DNA of 64,000 nt from Streptomyces sp. ML-6 (lineage in GTDB: Bacteria; Actinomycetota; Actinomycetes; Streptomycetales; Streptomycetaceae). Where the stretch lies: NCBI RefSeq assembly GCF_030116705.1, contig NZ_JAOTIK010000002.1, positions 558,001 through 622,000 on the forward strand. Direction: 5' to 3'. Of this stretch, positions 9,263 to 18,485 are shown in pieces. Below the pieces are notes generated by a model that had not been told where the DNA came from, made no database searches, and saw only the letters and a list, made by a program, of their open reading frames with translations. Every line of letters begins with the position of its first letter. Positions within the stretch are counted from its first letter, which is position 1. The position numbers were made by a program, and so were the translations under genes.

Positions 9263-11266
9263 CCGGGGGCTGGTGGACGAGTTGGCCATAGAGCCGGGCC
9301 GTTCGCTCCAGGCGTTGCACCAGCGGATCCTGGTGGGCGACCCCGCGCTGCTCAAGCCGACGGTACGGGCCGGACACGTCACGGCTTCGGGACACGCGCC
9401 GGGTACCGGGCCCGATTCGGACGCCGGGCACGCTTCGGGTTCCGGGCATGCTTCAGGTTCCGGGCCCGCCCCGGGGTCGGCGGCACCCCGCCCGCATGCC
9501 CCGGCCGGCGGCTCGGCGGTGGCTCAACTGCCGCCTTCCGACGAGCTGTTCACGGGACGCGAGGATGAGTTGGCGGCGTTGCGGGACGTGCTGGGTGCGC
9601 CCGGCGGCAGGCTCGTGGTCGTCACCGGCGCCGCGGGGTCGGCAAGACCGCCCTGGCGCTGACGGTCGCGCGTCGCACGGGGGACCTGTTCGACGTACCG
9701 GTCTTCGTGCGGCTGTGTCCCGAGGGGCGCGGTCCGCTGGACGCCGTCGGCGTACTGGCCGGGGTGCTGCGCCGGTACGGGGTCCGGGGGCCGTTGCCGG
9801 AGCGGGTCGACGAACTGCGCGACCTGCTGGCGGAGTCGACGGACGGGCGGCGGGTGTTGCTGGTCCTGGACGACGTGGCCGACGCCGAGCAGGTGCGGCC
9901 GGTGCTGTCGGCGGTGCCGGACGGTACGGTGCTGGTCACCTGTCGGCGGGTGCCCGAGGGGCTCGCCGGGCGGGTCGTCCGCCTCGACGTGCCGGGGGTG
10001 CGGGAGGCGCGGCGGCTGTTCGCGGCGGCGGCCGGGCAGCCGACGGATGTCGCGGAGGGGGCGGAGTGCGCCGATGTCGTGGAGTCGTGCGGCCGGTTGC
10101 CGTTGGCGTTGCGGGCGGCGGCGGGCGCGCTGACCGGCCGGTCGCGGCTGCCGCTCGGCGGCCTCGCCGCCCGGCTGCGCGACGAACGCACCCGGCTCGC
10201 TGAACTGGAGGCGGCGAGCCCCGGCTTCCGGGCCCGGCTGTGCGACGCCCTGGACGGGGTCGGTGCGGCCGGGCTGCGGGCGTTCCGGCTGTTCGGTCTG
10301 TTGCCCGCCGGTCCTTTCGCACCGGAGGCCGCGGCGGCGGTGCTGGACACGGACGTGGCGACGGCACGTGCGACGACGGACTCGCTGGTGCGGGCGCGGT
10401 TGCTGTGCGCGGAGCTGCCGTCCGCGGGGCGCCCGGAGCATCACCACATGCCGGAGCCGTTGCGGCTGCTGGCCCGGGAGCGGCTCGACGCGGAGGAAGA
10501 TCCCGAGGCGGTCCGGGCGGCGCTGGCCCGGTTGTGCGGGGCGTTCGCGAGGGCGGTGGAGGAAGCGGGGCCGTCCGGGCCCGCGACGGTCGAGGGGGCG
10601 CATCCGCTGGAGTGGTTCCGCCTGCGGCTGCCCGCGCTGATGGCCGTGGTCCGGCAGACGCACGCGGCCCGGCTGTGGGCGGAGTGCCTGCGGCTGGTGG
10701 ACGGCATGACGGGTTTCCTGGAGGTGCTGGGGGCCTGGGAGGAGCGGGACGCGTGCCAGGGCCTGGCGCTGGAGGCGGCGCAGCACCTGGGTGATCTGGC
10801 GGCGCAGGCCCGGCTGCTGCGGTCGCTGGGCGATCTCGCCTGGCAGCGGCGCCGTCTGGACACGGCCGGCGAGTTGTACGAGCGCGCCCTGATGGCCGCC
10901 GATGTGGCGGGGGCGGAGATCGAGCGTTGCCGTGCCCTGACCGGTCTCGCGGGTCTGCGTCTCGACGCCGGGGCGAGGGACGCGGCCACCGCGCTGGTGC
11001 CGCCCGCGCTGGATTGCGCGGAGCAGGACGCGCGGACCGGGTTCGAGGCCCATCGGGTGCTGGGGCTGCTGGCCCTGGAGTCCGGTGAACGGGACTCGGC
11101 GCAGGGGCACTTCACCACGTGTCTGACGTACGCCGCGTCCCTGGTCGATGCCCGGCTGGAGTCCTACGCCCGCCGCCGGCTGGACGAGCTGGACTCCGAA
11201 GGGCCGAGGCGCCCCGGCTGGTCGGAGGTGCAGCCCGGCGTCTGGCGGTTGTGCACGGCGGCGTAG
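9263..11266 (+). pseudogene. AfsR/SARP-like regulator lacking its DNA-binding domain
   Basis: The sequence begins inside a BTAD domain (LVDELAIEPGRSLQALHQRIL). It continues through a Gly/Ala/Pro linker into an NB-ARC ATPase (FTGREDELAAL; Walker A GVGKT; Walker B-like VLLVLDDV) and ends in TPR-like helical repeats (about residues 350-510 of the last frame). The winged-helix output domain and most of the BTAD are missing, replaced by the monooxygenase fragment. Within Walker A one G is apparently missing from the run at 9635-9638, which splits the reading. If that is a sequencing error, the NB-ARC/TPR part is one frame to 11266, but it would still lack a DNA-binding domain. Confidence 0.75.
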
Positions 11267-11285
11267 GACCGGCCCCGTTCCTCAC

Positions 11286-11363
11286 GGGGCAGTCTCCCGC
11301 AGCACTCACGCGGGGCGGTTTCCCGCAGCGTCCGCGCAGGGCGGCCTCCCGCAGTGTCCGCGC
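11286..11363. repeat. About 26-bp tandem repeat, three diverged copies
   Basis: Three diverged copies of a unit beginning GGGGCAGTCTCCCGCAG follow each other between the AfsR-like remnant and the small gene at 11453. They are probably a minisatellite; no role is visible. Confidence 0.6.
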
Positions 11364-11452
11364 ATGCCTGCCTTTAGCCGGGACCGGATGGTTGCGCCGA
11401 CCGGCCACGTGGGCCGGTCGGCGCTGCCCTTCTCCACCGTGCAGGAGGTTCC

Positions 11453-11617
11453 ATGTCCGATCCGGCCGAACGGCCCGTCGACGGCGTCGAGTCCGTCGGG
11501 TACATCAGTGGTGCTGACAGGACGGATGCCGCCGCTCCCCTTCTGCGGAGCGCGGTACCGGCCGACCTGGAGCAGATCATCGCCGACATCGGCGACGGAC
11601 CGGCCCCGCGCCCCTGA
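11453..11617 (+). CDS. 54-residue small protein
   Basis: A small gene with a strong ribosome-binding site (GCAGGAGG six bases before ATG). The peptide begins MSDPAERPVDGVESVGYISG and ends in a helix-like ADLEQIIADIGDG. I recognise no family. It is acidic, has no Cys and no membrane segment. It is followed 14 bases later by a hairpin terminator, so it is probably expressed as a single unit. It could be a peptide regulator or leader-like peptide, but nothing in the sequence shows this. Confidence 0.6.
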   Translation: MSDPAERPVDGVESVGYISGADRTDAAAPLLRSAVPADLEQIIADIGDGPAPRP

Positions 11618-11630
11618 CGCCGGGCCCCGG

Positions 11631-11660
11631 GGTGCCGCCCGTGACGGCGCGGGCGGCACC
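11631..11660. terminator. Hairpin terminator between convergent genes
   Basis: GGTGCCGCCCG (11631-11641) pairs perfectly with CGGGCGGCACC (11650-11660) around an 8-base loop. It lies between the small plus-strand gene and the end of the minus-strand coiled-coil gene, so it can serve both. Confidence 0.8.
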
Positions 11661-11681
11661 GCCCTGCCCTGCGGGGCAGGC

Positions 11682-13112
11682 TCAGAAGGGGCTGGGCACG
11701 ACGTTGTCGTTCTCGTCGTAGAACGTGGTCCGTTCGAGCACTCCCGGTCTGGTGTGGATCAGGTACATCTCCCAGTCCGTGACGCCGGGCGCCCGCTCCC
11801 AGTTGATGGCGTACGGCGGGATCTTTCCGTCGGCGTCGAAGGGAAACCTCCGCTCGCCCCGGTCATAGGCCTCGCCACGGGCCAGCACGTTGGGATAGTC
11901 CGTCTTGCTCATGTCCTTCAGCCAGACGTGGATCCGGTAGTTCGGCGAATCCAGCCGGCCGATGAGTTCCCGACGCAGCTCGGAGATGCTCAGGTCCATC
12001 AGGTGTTCGTAGTCGTACCGTTCGGCGAACTTCTGGACCCGGCCGCTGAGTCCGAGCGCGAGGTTGCGCTGTTCCTGGGGCATCTGCGGCTCGGACGGCG
12101 CGTCGACCGGTTGCACATCGGTGATGAGGACCTTCGTGCCATCGACGACGGCGACGGCTCTGCCGCCGTCGTCGATGACTTCGTCGAACGCCTTCTGTTC
12201 CGCTGTCGGCGGCTGCTCCGGGTTGCGGAGGTACACCGCGCGAAAGGTCCCGTCGTCCTTCTTGATCAGGCCGTCGAAGACCCGTGTCGGCCGAAGCGTG
12301 CCCAGGTTGTCGGCGGACGCCTTGGCCACGGTGTCGGGGGACAGCACGGCTTCGACCGGCCGGCTGTCGATCTCGACGTCGTGGAGATCGGCGTACCGGT
12401 CGAGCGGCTTGTTCCGCACGGTGCCGGAGGCGCTGTCACCGCCGTCGATCCGGGTCTCCGGAGTCGCGGGGCGGGCCTGGTCACCACCGTGCAGCTGCTG
12501 CCCGGTGCTCGTGGGCGGCGGCGGGACGAGCAGGCTCGCGGCAGCGGTCGCCATCTGCAGAATCAGTTGCCGGCGATTCTTCCGCAGCGTGTCGAGTTTG
12601 GTTTCCAGCGCCTTCTTCCGGGCGTCCAGCTTCTTCTGGGCCGCCTTGATCGCATCGCCCTGGTCCGCGATCTTGTTGGCCTTCTTCTTGAGCCTCCGCT
12701 GTTCGGCGTTGAGTGCGGCGGCCTCGGCGTTGAGCGCGTCGGCGACGGCCGACGGCGCACCGTTGGGGTACCGGGCGACACGGGCGTTGTGTTTTCTGAT
12801 CTTTCCGTCGTTGGCATCGAGGGCGGCGAGGACCGCGCGCGACTCCTTGTTGTATGCCCTGGTCCGCCCGTCCAGCGCGGTCTGTTTGTCGTCGAGGCTC
12901 TTCCGGCTGGGCAGATTCGCCAGTTGCCGGTTGAACGACGCGATCTGCGCGTTGAGCGTGGCGGGGTAGGCACCACTCTGGGCGACCGGTTCGATCGCGG
13001 CCCGGCCCGCCGCGGGAGCACCGTCCTCGGCATTGGCCGGCGCCACGGCGACGAGTACCGCCAGCACCGCCGCCAGGACCATGGCCCGAATGCGGCGCAT
13101 CGGATTCTTCAC
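11682..13112 (-). CDS. Secreted coiled-coil protein
   Basis: The protein has 476 residues. A clear signal peptide (basic MKNPMRRIR, then AMVLAAVLAVLVAVAPANA) leads into about 130 residues of Lys/Ala/Glu-rich heptad-like sequence (residues 50-190) that should form a long coiled coil. A Pro/Thr linker and a globular C-terminal region (about 240-476) follow, with EQKAFDEVI, NYRIHVWLKDM and a closing WEMYLIHTRPGVLERTTFYD. I do not recognise the C-terminal domain. The start overlaps the stop of the upstream sensor-domain gene (ATGA), so the two are co-translated. It may be an exported structural or effector protein. Confidence 0.75.
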   Translation of the reverse strand: MKNPMRRIRAMVLAAVLAVLVAVAPANAEDGAPAAGRAAIEPVAQSGAYPATLNAQIASFNRQLANLPSRKSLDDKQTALDGRTRAYNKESRAVLAALDANDGKIRKHNARVARYPNGAPSAVADALNAEAAALNAEQRRLKKKANKIADQGDAIKAAQKKLDARKKALETKLDTLRKNRRQLILQMATAAASLLVPPPPTSTGQQLHGGDQARPATPETRIDGGDSASGTVRNKPLDRYADLHDVEIDSRPVEAVLSPDTVAKASADNLGTLRPTRVFDGLIKKDDGTFRAVYLRNPEQPPTAEQKAFDEVIDDGGRAVAVVDGTKVLITDVQPVDAPSEPQMPQEQRNLALGLSGRVQKFAERYDYEHLMDLSISELRRELIGRLDSPNYRIHVWLKDMSKTDYPNVLARGEAYDRGERRFPFDADGKIPPYAINWERAPGVTDWEMYLIHTRPGVLERTTFYDENDNVVPSPF

Positions 13113-13900
13113 TTCACCCGCCCCGCCATCCGGTCGGCGAGCGCCCGGGAGGCCGGCCGGCCGTCACCGGCCTGGCAGACCGCGGTCTGAAGGACGGTCG
13201 ATGCCTTCAGCCGCGCCTCCCGGTAGCAGGCCCAGCCCTCGCCCCGGTCCTGGGTGGCCGTCCATGCCAGCGTGTCGTCCGTGGCCCTGTCGACCCGGTA
13301 GGTCCACCGTGACGCGCCTCCCCCGGGGGTGCTCCGCACCGCGCTCGTGCAGGCGTCGATGCCCTCGGCGAGGGCGCCGAAGACCTCCCCGGCCCGGGCG
13401 CCGGTGGCGTACCGGCCCACGACCTGGGTCACGGTGTGCTCCGCGGCGGTGTCGGAGTCCTGATGGACCACCGAGAGGAAGGCCGTCCATCCGCGCTGGT
13501 AGACGACGGTGGTCGCGGGGCCGACCGCCACCGAGCATCCGGGCGGATCGGTCCGCGTCGAGGGCGCCGGCTCACTCATGCGGGTCTCGGTGTTCAAGGT
13601 CGTACCGACGGTCTCACTGACTTCCCGGGAGGTGAACACGGTCGCCTGGACCGTCCCTTCGACCACGCGCGGCCCGTCGGCGGCGGGCCACTTCCACCAC
13701 ACCACGCCGCCGATGAGCACGACCAGGACGAGCGCGGCGAGGACGACCGGACGAAGTGGGCGAAGTGAATGAAGTGGGTGAAGTAGGCGAAGACGCCTGG
13801 TCCGGGGGTCGGCCCGGGGATCGGCCTGCGGGGGAATCGGCGGTGAAGCGGGCTGGACGCCCTGGGCCCCGGCCCGGTCGGGTTCAGCCTCATGGGTCAT
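13109..13900 (-). CDS. Membrane-anchored PknH-like sensor-domain protein
   Basis: The protein has 263 residues. It has a short cytoplasmic N-terminus with a 3-residue-periodic LRLLHPLHSLRPLRP stretch, one membrane helix (VVLAALVLVVLIGGVVWWKW), and an outside domain of about 170 residues. That domain resembles the extracellular sensor domain of mycobacterial PknH-type proteins: paired Cys (GCSVAVG; ACTSAV) and YQRGWTAFLSVV, TVTQVVGRYATG. The ATG at 13900 is chosen for AGGAGG at ideal spacing. It overlaps the coiled-coil gene downstream. I infer ligand sensing or scaffolding at the cell surface; no kinase domain is present. Confidence 0.75.
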   Translation of the reverse strand: MTHEAEPDRAGAQGVQPASPPIPPQADPRADPRTRRLRLLHPLHSLRPLRPVVLAALVLVVLIGGVVWWKWPAADGPRVVEGTVQATVFTSREVSETVGTTLNTETRMSEPAPSTRTDPPGCSVAVGPATTVVYQRGWTAFLSVVHQDSDTAAEHTVTQVVGRYATGARAGEVFGALAEGIDACTSAVRSTPGGGASRWTYRVDRATDDTLAWTATQDRGEGWACYREARLKASTVLQTAVCQAGDGRPASRALADRMAGRVK

Positions 13901-14276
13901 TCGAACCTCCTGAACACCTTGGGTTTCGGAGTGCCCGGCGCGGCATCCGGGCCGTGAGGAAAGCCGGGCGCAGATGGTTTTCACCCCTGGCGCAAGCGTT
14001 CAACCCTCACTCGGATTTTTATTACAACTCCCCTGATTATGTTTAGATTTGACGCACATTCAGAGATTCGGTCGTCGAACGTTACGCCGAGTCGAAGCAC
14101 GATAGTTGTCACCAGGGCCACCGGGTGCACGAGCAGCAGCCCGGCGTCCGCGCGGTTCCCGCACCCGGCCGGCCCGATGACCGCACCGGGCGACAACTCG
14201 AGGTCGTTACCCGGGAAGGACGGGCATGTGCTGGTCACCAGGCCCGGCCAGGTGGTGGCAGCGGACCGGCTTCGCG
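13901..14276. other. AT-rich intergenic block
   Basis: The stretch 14014-14075 is unusually AT-rich for this window (for example TTTTTATTACAACTCCC) and probably holds the promoter of the minus-strand sensor operon. It also marks the left border of the mobile-element region. No gene is supported. Confidence 0.4.
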
Positions 14277-14769
14277 ATGGAGATCCCCCAGCCCGAGCCC
14301 TACTACCGGTTCCTTCCGGGGCTCCAGGTCAGGCGCATCCACGGCCGCCGGGGCGTGAAGATCAAGGGCCTCTGCTCCTGCGGGGTCCGGCTCGACCAGC
14401 TCGAACACCTCGATGGGCTCCGCCCCGATCCGCCCGTGCTCAACACCCAGCTGCAGATCCTGGACCTCCTCGGCCCCGGCCGCCCACGACTCGGGCGCCG
14501 ACTCCTACTTCAGCTACCTGCGCGTTCTCGCCGCACTGCTCCGCGCGTCCTGGCCGCTCGGGCAGGAGCCGGTCCCGTCCGGCGCACGCCACACGGTCAC
14601 CGCACACATCCGCGCACTTGGTGCAGGCCAACGTCAAGCCCACGATCAGCCTCCCCGGGACTCGATCGCAACGGCGGGAATCCTGACTGCAGCCGCCGAC
14701 CTCCGCGAAGCTCCCGATCTTCGTGACCTACTGAACCAGCACACGCAGGCAGTCAGAACAGGGGGCTGA
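14277..14769 (+). pseudogene. TniQ-like transposition protein, middle fragment
   Basis: The reading starts with MEIPQPEPYYRFLPGLQVRR and contains a Cys pair (GLCSCGVRLDQLEHLDGL). A frame change near 14470 leads to SYFSYLRVLAALLRASWPLG and DSIATAGILTAAADL. These pieces resemble the middle of Streptomyces TniQ-like proteins, which select targets for Tn5053/Tn7-like transposons. A possible C-terminal half of such a protein occurs 9.5 kb away at 24241. The assignment rests on remembered family pattern and needs a search. The gene is broken and ends at a 39-bp repeat. Confidence 0.4.
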
Positions 14770-14808
14770 TACTGGTGGGCTCTCGTATTCAACTGTCGCC
14801 AGTTCTCC
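14770..14808. repeat. 39-bp direct repeat, copy 1
   Basis: It matches 15983-16021 at 36 of 39 positions, in the same orientation. It contains AACTGTCGCCAGTT, a palindrome with AACTG/CAGTT arms. The pair brackets the DUF2785 gene and may be transposon-end or recombination sites. Confidence 0.9.
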
Positions 14809-14972
14809 GAGGAGTCCGACCGACTGGTTACCCTGTGTGATCGCCGGCGGCGTACGGATCCGCGCCCCGCCGCTCTCCTCGAGGAGGCGGCCGGTGTGCA
14901 CGACCGGTGCCGGCCCCGTCGTCTGCGGTGGGCGTGCGCGCCGGCCTGGCCGACCGGACCGGATGTGGTCGG

Positions 14973-15764
14973 TCAGCGTCTGACGATCCGGTCGAGGACG
15001 GTGGCGATGGCGGACTTGAACGCGTCGCGGTGGTGGAGGGGCTGTGCGGGCAGTTCGCTGGTGGGGCTCACGCCGCGGTCGGCGAGGATGTAGAGCAGGC
15101 GCAGGGTGCGCAGGCAGTTGCTGATGTGGGCGGGCACCGGGACGCTGATGCGGTCGGCCCCGAAGCGGTCGGCGATCGGGTCCAGCCAGCCGACGGCGTC
15201 GTGTTCGCTCAGGTCGGTGCGGGTGAGGACCCGGGCGATCGCCCGGGCCAGGCGGTCGTCCTCCAGCTGGTCGTAGACATGGTCGGTGGGCGCCGTCAGC
15301 CGCGCGGCGGCGAGGTCCAGCATCCGCGCCGGCGCCACCTCGGGGTGGCAGCCGAAGCCGGCGAGCAGGTCCGCACCGTGGGCCACCGCGTGCAGCCAGC
15401 CGAGCGTCTCGTCGTGTCCGCGTAGATCCCGCTCGGCCGGGTACCAGCGCTCGAACGCGTCCACCCAGCCGTCCTTGAAGTCCCCCGCGGTCACCAGCAT
15501 GCCGAGCACGAGCGGGGCGAAGGCGCGGGCCTCGACCCGCGGGTCGGTGAACCGGTCGGCCATCTCGTCGCCCAGCTCCAGCCGCCGGGACCTCCCGATC
15601 ACGCCTCGGGCGATCCAGGTCGCGAGGACGGTGTGGGGCGCGCCGTCCCGGACCAGTGGATCGGGATCCGCCAGCGCGCGGGACAGCTCGCGGACGAGGT
15701 CGTCCATGGGCCGGTCGGCGGGCACGGCACAGTCGGCGGCCTCTACGCTCTTCCAGTCGATCAT
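14973..15764 (-). CDS. DUF2785 family protein
   Basis: The protein has 263 residues and is all-helical in pattern. Family-like stretches include VLATWIARGVIG, WVDAFERWYPAERDL and the characteristic GWLHAVAHGADLLAGFG. It starts MIDWKSVEAADCAVP; the ATG at 15764 is preferred over a GTG at 15797 because the domain begins there. The biochemical role of DUF2785 is unknown to me. The gene is isolated between two 39-bp direct repeats and next to TniQ-like debris, so it is probably cargo of an old mobile element. Confidence 0.85.
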   Translation of the reverse strand: MIDWKSVEAADCAVPADRPMDDLVRELSRALADPDPLVRDGAPHTVLATWIARGVIGRSRRLELGDEMADRFTDPRVEARAFAPLVLGMLVTAGDFKDGWVDAFERWYPAERDLRGHDETLGWLHAVAHGADLLAGFGCHPEVAPARMLDLAAARLTAPTDHVYDQLEDDRLARAIARVLTRTDLSEHDAVGWLDPIADRFGADRISVPVPAHISNCLRTLRLLYILADRGVSPTSELPAQPLHHRDAFKSAIATVLDRIVRR

Positions 15765-15982
15765 GACGGGCAGAATAGGTCCTTGCCATTGCCGCACACC
15801 TGCGAATTATGTCCAGGCAACCACCTAAATCCGTCAACTCCCCGACCAGAACCGACAGTTCTGGCGTCTGTGCCACGCTGCCCGCCGAAGCCGGACAGCG
15901 TGACGCGCAGCGGCTCGGTCCAGCGCGCCATCGCCGCTGGTCCGTGACCAGCCGAAGCCGGACCGCTGGTCACGCGGCGCTT

Positions 15983-16021
15983 TACTGGCGGGCTCGCGTA
16001 TTCAACTGTCGCCAGTTCCCC
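15983..16021. repeat. 39-bp direct repeat, copy 2
   Basis: This is the partner of 14770-14808 (three mismatches, same orientation), 1,213 bases apart. The next gene starts 57 bases downstream. Confidence 0.9.
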
Positions 16022-16077
16022 GTGAAGCCCGCCACACCGGTGACCGTACGTGCTCACGAGAGTGAATAATCATCTTT

Positions 16078-16632
16078 ATGGATCAGGGACTTGCGGCGTT
16101 ATTGGGTGCGACGGTAGGCGTTGTCGGCACGGTCGTGGCGTCGGCGATCTCCAGCGGGTCGACTCGGCGGCAGATGGAAGGGCAAGCCAGAGTTGAGCAC
16201 TCCCAGTGGCGCAGACAACTGCGGCGAGACGCGTACAGCGCCTTCCTCGCTCCGGCCAACGAGTCTCGCAGCGCTCTGAAGATGGCTGCACGAGCGCTTG
16301 TAGGCGATGCCCCGGATGTGGCGGAGGCTGATCGACGGCTCCAGATCGCGCAAGATCAGTTGGTTCTGGTGCAGGCGGCTTGGGCCAGCCTCGCAGTCGA
16401 GGGGCCCGAGTCGGTGGAGCAAGCCGCCCACGGCGTCCACCTAGGGCTCCACTCGATGCATACGACTCTCCTGGCCTGGCGGGATTCCTCGGGCTCCCCC
16501 GATCGCAACGTCAACTTCGTTGAACGTCACGCCGTCGAGGTGACCATGGTCTCCGAGCGCCTCGGCAGCTTCACGTCGGCGGCTCGGGCCGCCTTGGACG
16601 ACACAGAACTTCCGTCAAGCAGGCGCAACTGA
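16078..16632 (+). CDS. Membrane-anchored hypothetical protein
   Basis: The protein has 184 residues. An N-terminal Gly/Val-rich membrane segment (GLAALLGATVGVVGTVVASAI) is followed by a helical cytoplasmic part (RRQMEGQARVEHSQWRRQLR, LVLVQAAWASLAVEGP). This architecture is common in Streptomyces hypothetical proteins; no function is known to me. The stop codon lies four bases before the putative left end of a Tn3-family element. The original C-terminus may therefore have been altered by that insertion. Confidence 0.65.
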   Translation: MDQGLAALLGATVGVVGTVVASAISSGSTRRQMEGQARVEHSQWRRQLRRDAYSAFLAPANESRSALKMAARALVGDAPDVAEADRRLQIAQDQLVLVQAAWASLAVEGPESVEQAAHGVHLGLHSMHTTLLAWRDSSGSPDRNVNFVERHAVEVTMVSERLGSFTSAARAALDDTELPSSRRN

Positions 16633-16636
16633 GAAT

Positions 16637-16674
16637 GCGGCGCTTGGAACATCCGTGTCAGATCGTGCGCTAAG
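16637..16674 (+). repeat. Tn3-family left inverted repeat, outer end degraded
   Basis: Bases 16646-16674 are identical to the inner 29 bases of the right repeat in inverted orientation. Similarity continues weakly inward to about 16683. The outer nine bases match only three of nine. Confidence 0.8.
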
Positions 16675-16736
16675 CGCTCGTCGGCCCTGGTGGGCGACTG
16701 GCGGAGCGTCGGCCGTGAGACTGATGTGAAGTCGTT

Positions 16737-16829
16737 CCACGGATAACGCCCTATTATCTGCGGGAGAGTGGTTCGTCACCTGCGGTGACGTTCTCCGGGC
16801 CGTACGTGAAGCGGCCCTGTTATCCGTGG
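16737..16829. promoter_or_regulatory. Putative recombination (resolution) site of the tyrosine recombinase
   Basis: CCACGGATAAC (16737-16747) faces TTATCTGCGG (16754-16763) across a short spacer, like the core of a tyrosine-recombinase site. Its exact inverse GTTATCCGTGG recurs at 16819-16829. Between them lies GTCACC-TGC-GGTGAC (16775-16789). Known TnpI sites also combine an inverted core with accessory repeats just upstream of the gene. The function here is inferred. Confidence 0.55.
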
Positions 16830-16842
16830 CAAGGGGGAGGCG

Positions 16843-17816
16843 GTGCCCACCGTCGCGCAACTGCCGGCCGGGAAGGCGTTGACCGTCCATGCGTCGGCCG
16901 ACGCCTTCCTCGACTCGCTCCGCAACCCGAACACGGTCCGCAGCTACGCGACCGGCGTCGGCAAGACCGCCGAGCGAATCGGGGAGGGCCGCCCGCTGGG
17001 GTCGGTCGCGGACGACGAGATCGGCGAGGCCCTGGAACTGCTGTGGGCACCGCGGCGGTCAACACCTGGAACGCCCGCCGGGCGGCGGTGCTGTCGTGGC
17101 TGGGCTGGTGCGCGGAGTACGGCTACGACGGCCCGGCGGTCCCGGCCTGGACGAAGCGGCTGGCGGTGCCGGACTCCGAGACCCCGGCCCGCTCGAAGAT
17201 GGCCGTGGACCGGCTCGTCGCCCGGCGCGAGGTCCATCTGCGGGAGAAGACGTTGTGGCGGATGCTCTACGAGACCGCCGGACGGTCGGAGAAGATCCTT
17301 GGCGTGAACATCGAGGACCTGGACCTCGCTGCCCGCCGGTGCCCGGTCAAGGCCAAGGGCGCCCGGAGCAAGGCCCGCCGGCGCGGGCAGGCGCGGGAGG
17401 AATTCGTGCTGGAGACCGTCTACTGGGACGCCGGCACCGCCCGGCTCTTGCCCCGGCTGCTGCGCGGCCGCACTCGCGGACCGGTGTTCGTCACCCACCG
17501 TCGCCCCGGCCCGGGGAAGGTCGTCAGCCCGCGCGACGTGTGCCCGGACACCGGCCTGGCCCGCCTCTCCTACGGCCAGGCCCGCGCGCTGCTGGACGAG
17601 CACACCGCCGTGCGCGGGCCGGGAACCGGCTGGGACCTGCACGAGTACCGCCATTCCGCCCTGACCCACCTCGGTGAGCAGGGCGCCTCTCTGCTGATGC
17701 TGATGGCGAAGTCCCGGCACAAGAAGCCGGAGAACGTCCGCCGCTACTTCAAGCCGTCGTCCGAGGCGATCTCGGAGCTGACCAGTCTTCTGGCGCCAGG
17801 TGACTCACGGCGCTGA
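16843..17816 (+). CDS. Tyrosine recombinase (TnpI-like integrase), one frame break
   Basis: The N-terminal SAM-like core-binding part ([20 protein letters not shown]) is in one frame and the catalytic part in another. One missing G at 17044-17046 explains the break and gives ...[17 protein letters not shown]. The catalytic residues are present: Arg in [15 protein letters not shown], HxxR in [12 protein letters not shown], the late His in SRHKKPENV, and the nucleophile Tyr in RRYFKPS. The GTG start has AAGGGGGAGG upstream. It probably resolves cointegrates of the surrounding Tn3-family element at the repeats just upstream. It is intact if the frameshift is a sequence error. Confidence 0.8.
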
Positions 17817-17860
17817 CGAGTGCGGGCAGTGGCGCTCCGCGGATTGTTCGTGCCTCTGAC

Positions 17861-18466
17861 TCAGTGCACGGCCTTGCCGTGGACCACGGTCGCGGAGGTG
17901 AGGACAAGGGGGAGGAAAAGGGTGTCGACGATCTCTTCGAGGACGGTGTCGGCTGCGGGGGTGTTGGTGGTGAGCAGTTCGTGGCGCAGGAGGTCGAAGG
18001 GAAGGGACTTCATGCGGTCGGTGACGCGTTCGGGGTCGATCTCGCCGCGGTCGGCAGCACGGTCGAAGACGGCGCCGAGGGTGGTGGGGCATCCCGCGTG
18101 GAGGCGATCGCGCAGGTCGGCGGGAGTGGTGCCGGTCTCCTGGTAGTAGGCGGCGAGCTGGATGCTCATGGCGGTGACGAAGTGCGCGCGAGTGGCGTTG
18201 ATGTCGCGCAGCAGGGCAAGGATGTCGCCGCGCAGGCTTCCGGTGTCGGGTACGGAGACGGGGTGGCGGGCGGCGGCGTGGGCGAGGGCCGCGATCATCA
18301 GCTGCTGCTTGTCGGGCCAGCGCCGGTGGATGACGGGCCTGCTCGTCCCGGCGCGGGCGGCGACGCCGTCCAGGGTGAAGTGGGCGTAGCCCACGGCCAC
18401 GAGTTCGTCCCACGCCGCGTCCAGTAGGGCGCCTTCCAGTTCTGCGCCTCGGCGCCGCTCGGCCAT
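17861..18466 (-). CDS. TetR/AcrR-family repressor
   Basis: The protein has 201 residues. The N-terminal HTH (LDAAWDELVAVGYAHFTLDG, then RAGTSRPVIHRRWPDKQQL) is followed by a helical ligand domain. The ATG at 18466 is preferred over 18484 because GGAAGGGG precedes it. It is divergent from an MFS gene, with two AAGAT-type palindromes in the 91-base gap. It most likely represses the exporter and itself. It travels as cargo inside a Tn3-family element. Confidence 0.9.
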   Translation of the reverse strand: MAERRRGAELEGALLDAAWDELVAVGYAHFTLDGVAARAGTSRPVIHRRWPDKQQLMIAALAHAAARHPVSVPDTGSLRGDILALLRDINATRAHFVTAMSIQLAAYYQETGTTPADLRDRLHAGCPTTLGAVFDRAADRGEIDPERVTDRMKSLPFDLLRHELLTTNTPAADTVLEEIVDTLFLPLVLTSATVVHGKAVH

Positions 18467-18485
18467 GACTGCCCCTTCCGCCATT

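Noticed and set aside
11148..13190. Long plus-strand open reading over the coiled-coil gene
   Set aside because: There is no domain content, and it is opposite a gene with signal peptide, coiled coil and translational coupling.
13981..14238. 85-residue minus-strand reading in the AT-rich block
   Set aside because: There is no ribosome site, no recognisable fold, and it spans a probable promoter region.
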